A stretch of 7,848 nt of DNA from an uncultured Alphaproteobacteria bacterium. GTDB lineage: Bacteria; Pseudomonadota; Alphaproteobacteria; Sneathiellales; Sneathiellaceae. The notes under the pieces were generated by a model that was given only the letters and a program-made list of their open reading frames with translations, did no database searches and was not told the origin of the DNA. A program made the position numbers and the translations under genes. The stretch covers positions 1-7,848 of the forward strand of contig CALEMG010000562.1 in the NCBI GenBank assembly GCA_937910835.1, read 5' to 3'. Shown here one piece after another: positions 6,035-7,848 of the stretch. The first letter of the stretch is position 1, and each line of letters begins with the position of its first letter.

Positions 6035-7504
6035 CTACTTAATACTTGCCAGTTGCGTTTCCAACTCTACGCTGGCAATCTCTTGGCGGATCTGCTCCGA
6101 ATAGCTCCTGAAGGCGGAGAGCATTTTTCCACCAAGCTTTCGGCCCGCGGGTAGCTTGACCGAGAGCGGGTTAATTTGCTTGTTGTTTCTATGGACTTCA
6201 TAATGCAAATGTGGGCCTGTTGAACGACCGGTTGTTCCCACATAGCCAATAATCTGGCCTTGCTTCACGCGCGCGCCTTTGCGGATACCCTTGGCGAATT
6301 TCCGCATATGAGCATAGGCGGTTTTAAATTCACTATTGTGGCGAATGCGGACATAATTACCAAATGTGCCATTGCGTGCTGCGAATTCAACAGTCCCGTT
6401 ACCTGCTGCCATGATCGGCGTACCGCTACGGGCGCCAAAGTCGACTCCGCGGTGCATTTTCGTATAGCCAAGCGTAGGATGTTTGCGCTTTCCAAAGCCG
6501 GAAGTGAGGCGGGCACCGTCAATGGGGGTGCGCATCAGGGTTTTTTTAACGCTCCGGCCTTTTTCGTCATAGTAATCCGTGAAGCCATCATCTGTGGTTT
6601 TGAACCGATAGACAGATATTTTTTTGCCACTAAGTGTCATAGAGGCCCAATGGATAGCGCCATCTTTCAGGACTCGGCCATTTTCATCGGCGAAGCGTTC
6701 AAAATAAACCTCAAAGCTGTCGCCCGGCTGAATTTCACGTTGGAAATCGACGTCATAGCTGAAGATCCGGATCAGGTCGACGATGGTCTTGGTTGGGATG
6801 CCGGCCTGCGCCGCAGACAGGAACAAGGAGCTATGAATAACACCACCCGCCCTGACCATTTTCCGATCAAGCTCCAGAAGGGTTTCCTGGGCTGTGAAGC
6901 CTTCACCCGGAGTGCGTACGGCGGCCAACTGCCGATCGACATCTTCGTTCAGGGAGACACGAATGAGGCTCGGAGCGGTGGCATTGCTCTCCCTCGCTTC
7001 GTCCACGCCGAAATAGAGCGTGACGTCCTGCCCGATTTTCAGGCTGCGCGGATCGAATATCTCATTAAGGGCAGTGATGGCTTCATAGCTTTCCGTCCGG
7101 TCGGCACCGGCGCGGGTCAGAACCTTCATCAAGGTATCACCCTTGCTGACGGAAACAGTTTTCGTTAACTCATTCAGGTTTTGCGCGGCAGGGGAGACAT
7201 AGGCGGCAACGGCTACTTCGGCCTCTTTTTCGGAAACTTCTGCTGATGCCTCTTCAGCCTCAGTCGCGGCTGCAGCTGTAATCTCGGCATTTTCTGCCGT
7301 CTGAGTTTCGGGTGTTTCCTGCGGCTGCGTTATGCTCACTTTGGTAACGACCGGAGCATCATCAGATCCCGTCAAAAAGGTGGTTACCAGCAGTGCGCCG
7401 ACGGCTCCGCCAGCAACTGTTGTCAAAACAGGCATCAGCAAGGACTTGCCAATCGCACCTGTCAGGGCGCTTGATTTTATTTTCTTCAGCACTCGTTGAA
7501 CCAC
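6035..7504 (-). CDS. M23 family zinc metallopeptidase with LysM-like domain (MepM/OapA type), murein endopeptidase
   Basis: A 489-residue membrane-anchored, mainly periplasmic protein. A basic N-terminus (about 1-20) precedes a single TM segment (about 21-45), with no lipobox or cleavage site seen. An Ala/Glu/Thr-rich spacer follows (about 60-103), probably disordered. Residues 116-166 resemble a LysM/OapA-type region (VSVSKGDTLMKVL, then LKIGQDVTLYF), followed by a mixed linker domain. The C-terminal peptidase_M23 domain (about 328-450) contains SGFGKRKHP (335-343), HRGVD (351-355), YAHM (397-400) and GPHLHYEV (430-437). H351, D355 and H434 are the expected zinc ligands, with H399 and H432 catalytic, so the enzyme appears active. 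The tail GPHLHYE...NPLSVKLP closely resembles E. coli MepM, which cleaves D-Ala-mDAP cross-links during wall growth; that activity is inferred. The GTG at 7504 is the most upstream start. A second in-frame GTG at 7492, preceded by GGGTGG, may be the real one. Confidence 0.92.
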   Translation of the reverse strand: MVQRVLKKIKSSALTGAIGKSLLMPVLTTVAGGAVGALLVTTFLTGSDDAPVVTKVSITQPQETPETQTAENAEITAAAATEAEEASAEVSEKEAEVAVAAYVSPAAQNLNELTKTVSVSKGDTLMKVLTRAGADRTESYEAITALNEIFDPRSLKIGQDVTLYFGVDEARESNATAPSLIRVSLNEDVDRQLAAVRTPGEGFTAQETLLELDRKMVRAGGVIHSSLFLSAAQAGIPTKTIVDLIRIFSYDVDFQREIQPGDSFEVYFERFADENGRVLKDGAIHWASMTLSGKKISVYRFKTTDDGFTDYYDEKGRSVKKTLMRTPIDGARLTSGFGKRKHPTLGYTKMHRGVDFGARSGTPIMAAGNGTVEFAARNGTFGNYVRIRHNSEFKTAYAHMRKFAKGIRKGARVKQGQIIGYVGTTGRSTGPHLHYEVHRNNKQINPLSVKLPAGRKLGGKMLSAFRSYSEQIRQEIASVELETQLASIK

Positions 7505-7547
7505 CCGCTGTAATATGTTGATTTAGAAGCTGTTAACCATAAAGACG

Positions 7548-7581
7548 TGACAAAAGATGCTGTCAGGGAGCAATTTTGTCA
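7548..7581. repeat. TGACA/TGTCA half-sites over the peptidase promoter
   Basis: TGACA (7548-7552) and TGTCA (7561-7565) form a perfect inverted repeat around 8 bases, covering the proposed -10 region. A second TGTCA at 7577-7581 lies inside the -35 box. Such a layout could be an operator, but no known regulator was matched and the half-sites are short. Confidence 0.35.
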
Positions 7582-7582
7582 A
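7554..7582 (-). promoter_or_regulatory. Candidate promoter of the M23 peptidase gene
   Basis: On the - strand a perfect -35 box TTGACA (7582 down to 7577) is followed after 17 bases by CATCTT (7559 down to 7554), which matches only 3 of 6 positions of the -10 consensus. Transcription would start near 7547, about 43 bases before the GTG at 7504. The strong -35, correct spacing and position support it; the poor -10 suggests it may need an activator or may not be the real site. Confidence 0.45.
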
Positions 7583-7603
7583 GTATTCCTCAATTTTTCC
7601 TTA

Positions 7604-7616
7604 AGTTCTTCGAACT
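7604..7616. repeat. AGTTC-TTC-GAACT palindrome
   Basis: A perfect inverted repeat with 5-base arms and a 3-base centre, located about 20 bases upstream of the -35 box of the peptidase gene. The spacing does not fit the GTTC-N7-GTTC pattern of alphaproteobacterial LexA. It may be an activator or repressor site for the divergent region, or chance. Confidence 0.3.
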
Positions 7617-7793
7617 CTGGCCTCCAATATGGTTAGAAGCTGATTCAATATTTCTGGACCTTTTGCTTTTTCGTATCTGTCTCAATTAACGTCAGCAGAC
7701 GCTTGAAACCTGACTTCGCATATCAGGAATTGCGGTTTGTAGGGGAAGTTTGCGGCATAAACATGTCCTGCCGAAAAAACTTCAAAATAGTCA

Positions 7794-7822
7794 TTGACGT
7801 AGTTTTGTTGAGGTCCTATAAC
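7794..7822 (+). promoter_or_regulatory. Strong vegetative promoter pointing out of the window
   Basis: TTGACG (7794-7799) and TATAAC (7817-7822) are separated by exactly 17 bases, each matching the sigma-70 consensus at 5 of 6 positions. The predicted start is near 7829. The bases between the -10 and the start (CCGCGTC) are GC-rich, which is typical of discriminators in growth-rate-controlled rRNA and tRNA promoters. The transcript runs beyond the right edge and is not visible. A stable RNA is my inference; a highly expressed protein gene is also possible. Confidence 0.7.
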
Positions 7823-7846
7823 CCGCGTCACGCCGACGGGGCGGGT
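7821..7846 (+). repeat. GC-rich inverted repeat at the start site of the right-edge promoter
   Basis: ACCCGC (7821-7826) pairs with GCGGGT (7841-7846). Inside this, GTC (7827-7829) pairs with GAC (7835-7837), leaving a 5-base loop and a GGG bulge. The repeat begins in the -10 box and covers the predicted +1, so it could be an operator or the first hairpin of the transcript. Whether a T-run follows cannot be seen because the window ends at 7848. Confidence 0.5.
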
Positions 7847-7848
7847 CT

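Larger units (their letters stand above)
7512..7642. repeat. Imperfect direct repeat, two copies about 110 bases apart
   Basis: Copy 1 is AATATG (7512-7517), five bases, then TTAGAAGCTG (7523-7532). Copy 2 is AATATG (7626-7631), one base, then TTAGAAGCTG (7633-7642). The 10-base and 6-base blocks are identical and in the same order; only the spacer differs. Copy 1 abuts the peptidase start. It could be a pair of regulator sites or the trace of a small duplication. Confidence 0.4.
7505..7848. other. 344-base intergenic region, no gene seen
   Basis: This stretch separates the - strand peptidase gene from whatever lies beyond the right edge. It is AT-rich and has no open frame that looks like a protein. 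It holds the candidate peptidase promoter, TGACA/TGTCA repeats, an imperfect direct repeat, an 11-13 base palindrome, a small hairpin (CCTGA 7709-7713 with TCAGG 7723-7727), and a strong + strand promoter at its end. It is thus a divergent regulatory region. Confidence 0.7.

Noticed and set aside
6260..7168. 302-codon open frame on the + strand
   Set aside because: It is fully antisense to the M23 peptidase, whose domains and catalytic residues are intact; the translation shows no recognisable family and there is no matching start signal.
7561..7582. PhoB-like direct repeat (CTGTCA ... TGTCA)
   Set aside because: The repeats are 16 bases apart rather than the 11 required for a Pho box.
7512..7700. 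CtrA sites (TTAA-N7-TTAA)
   Set aside because: TTAA motifs occur singly here, but none has a partner at the required spacing.
7702..7727. Second heat-shock promoter from CTTGAAA at 7702
   Set aside because: No CCCCAT-like -10 element lies at the right distance.
7763..7848. Open frame from ATG 7763 to the window edge
   Set aside because: Only 28 codons, a poorly spaced purine tract, and it overlaps a near-consensus promoter; it could only be kept if the frame continued into a known protein beyond the edge.

Overview
The window looks like ordinary chromosome from an alphaproteobacterium of moderate GC (about 50% by eye). The main evidence is the gene order prfA - prmC - DUF4167 protein - clpB, together with the DUF4167 protein itself, a family found essentially in Alphaproteobacteria. 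I cannot place it more precisely than that. I saw no mobile element, CRISPR array, tRNA or rRNA gene inside the window.

Positions 1-1805 (+ strand) carry the last 20 codons of prfA (peptide chain release factor 1), then prmC (the methyltransferase that modifies release factors) starting 4 bases later. A 244-base gap with several inverted repeats follows, then a small low-complexity DUF4167 protein closed by a hairpin terminator. Positions 1923-4700 form an independent heat-shock unit. It has a sigma-32-type promoter, a leader of roughly 90 bases, clpB (disaggregase, 862 aa from a corrected ATG start), and a strong terminator shared with the convergent gene on the other strand.

Positions 4718-7504 (- strand) hold an M23 zinc metallopeptidase with a membrane anchor and a LysM-like region (MepM/OapA type) and, 84 bases downstream of it, a 12-TM MFS exporter of the DHA1/TetA-like type. 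No terminator separates the two, so they may be co-transcribed. Positions 7505-7848 have no convincing gene. This stretch holds the candidate promoter and small repeats for the peptidase gene. At its right edge is a strong divergent + strand promoter (TTGACG-N17-TATAAC with a GC-rich discriminator) that must drive something beyond the window, plausibly a stable RNA.

Functionally, prfA/prmC serve translation termination, clpB serves protein quality control, and the peptidase serves cell-wall remodelling; the exporter's substrate cannot be read from sequence. Nothing amounts to an obviously new system. The points most worth a second look are regulatory: the clpB heat-shock promoter and leader, the right-edge promoter with an inverted repeat at its start site, the TGACA/TGTCA repeats over the peptidase promoter, and the structured gap before the DUF4167 gene.
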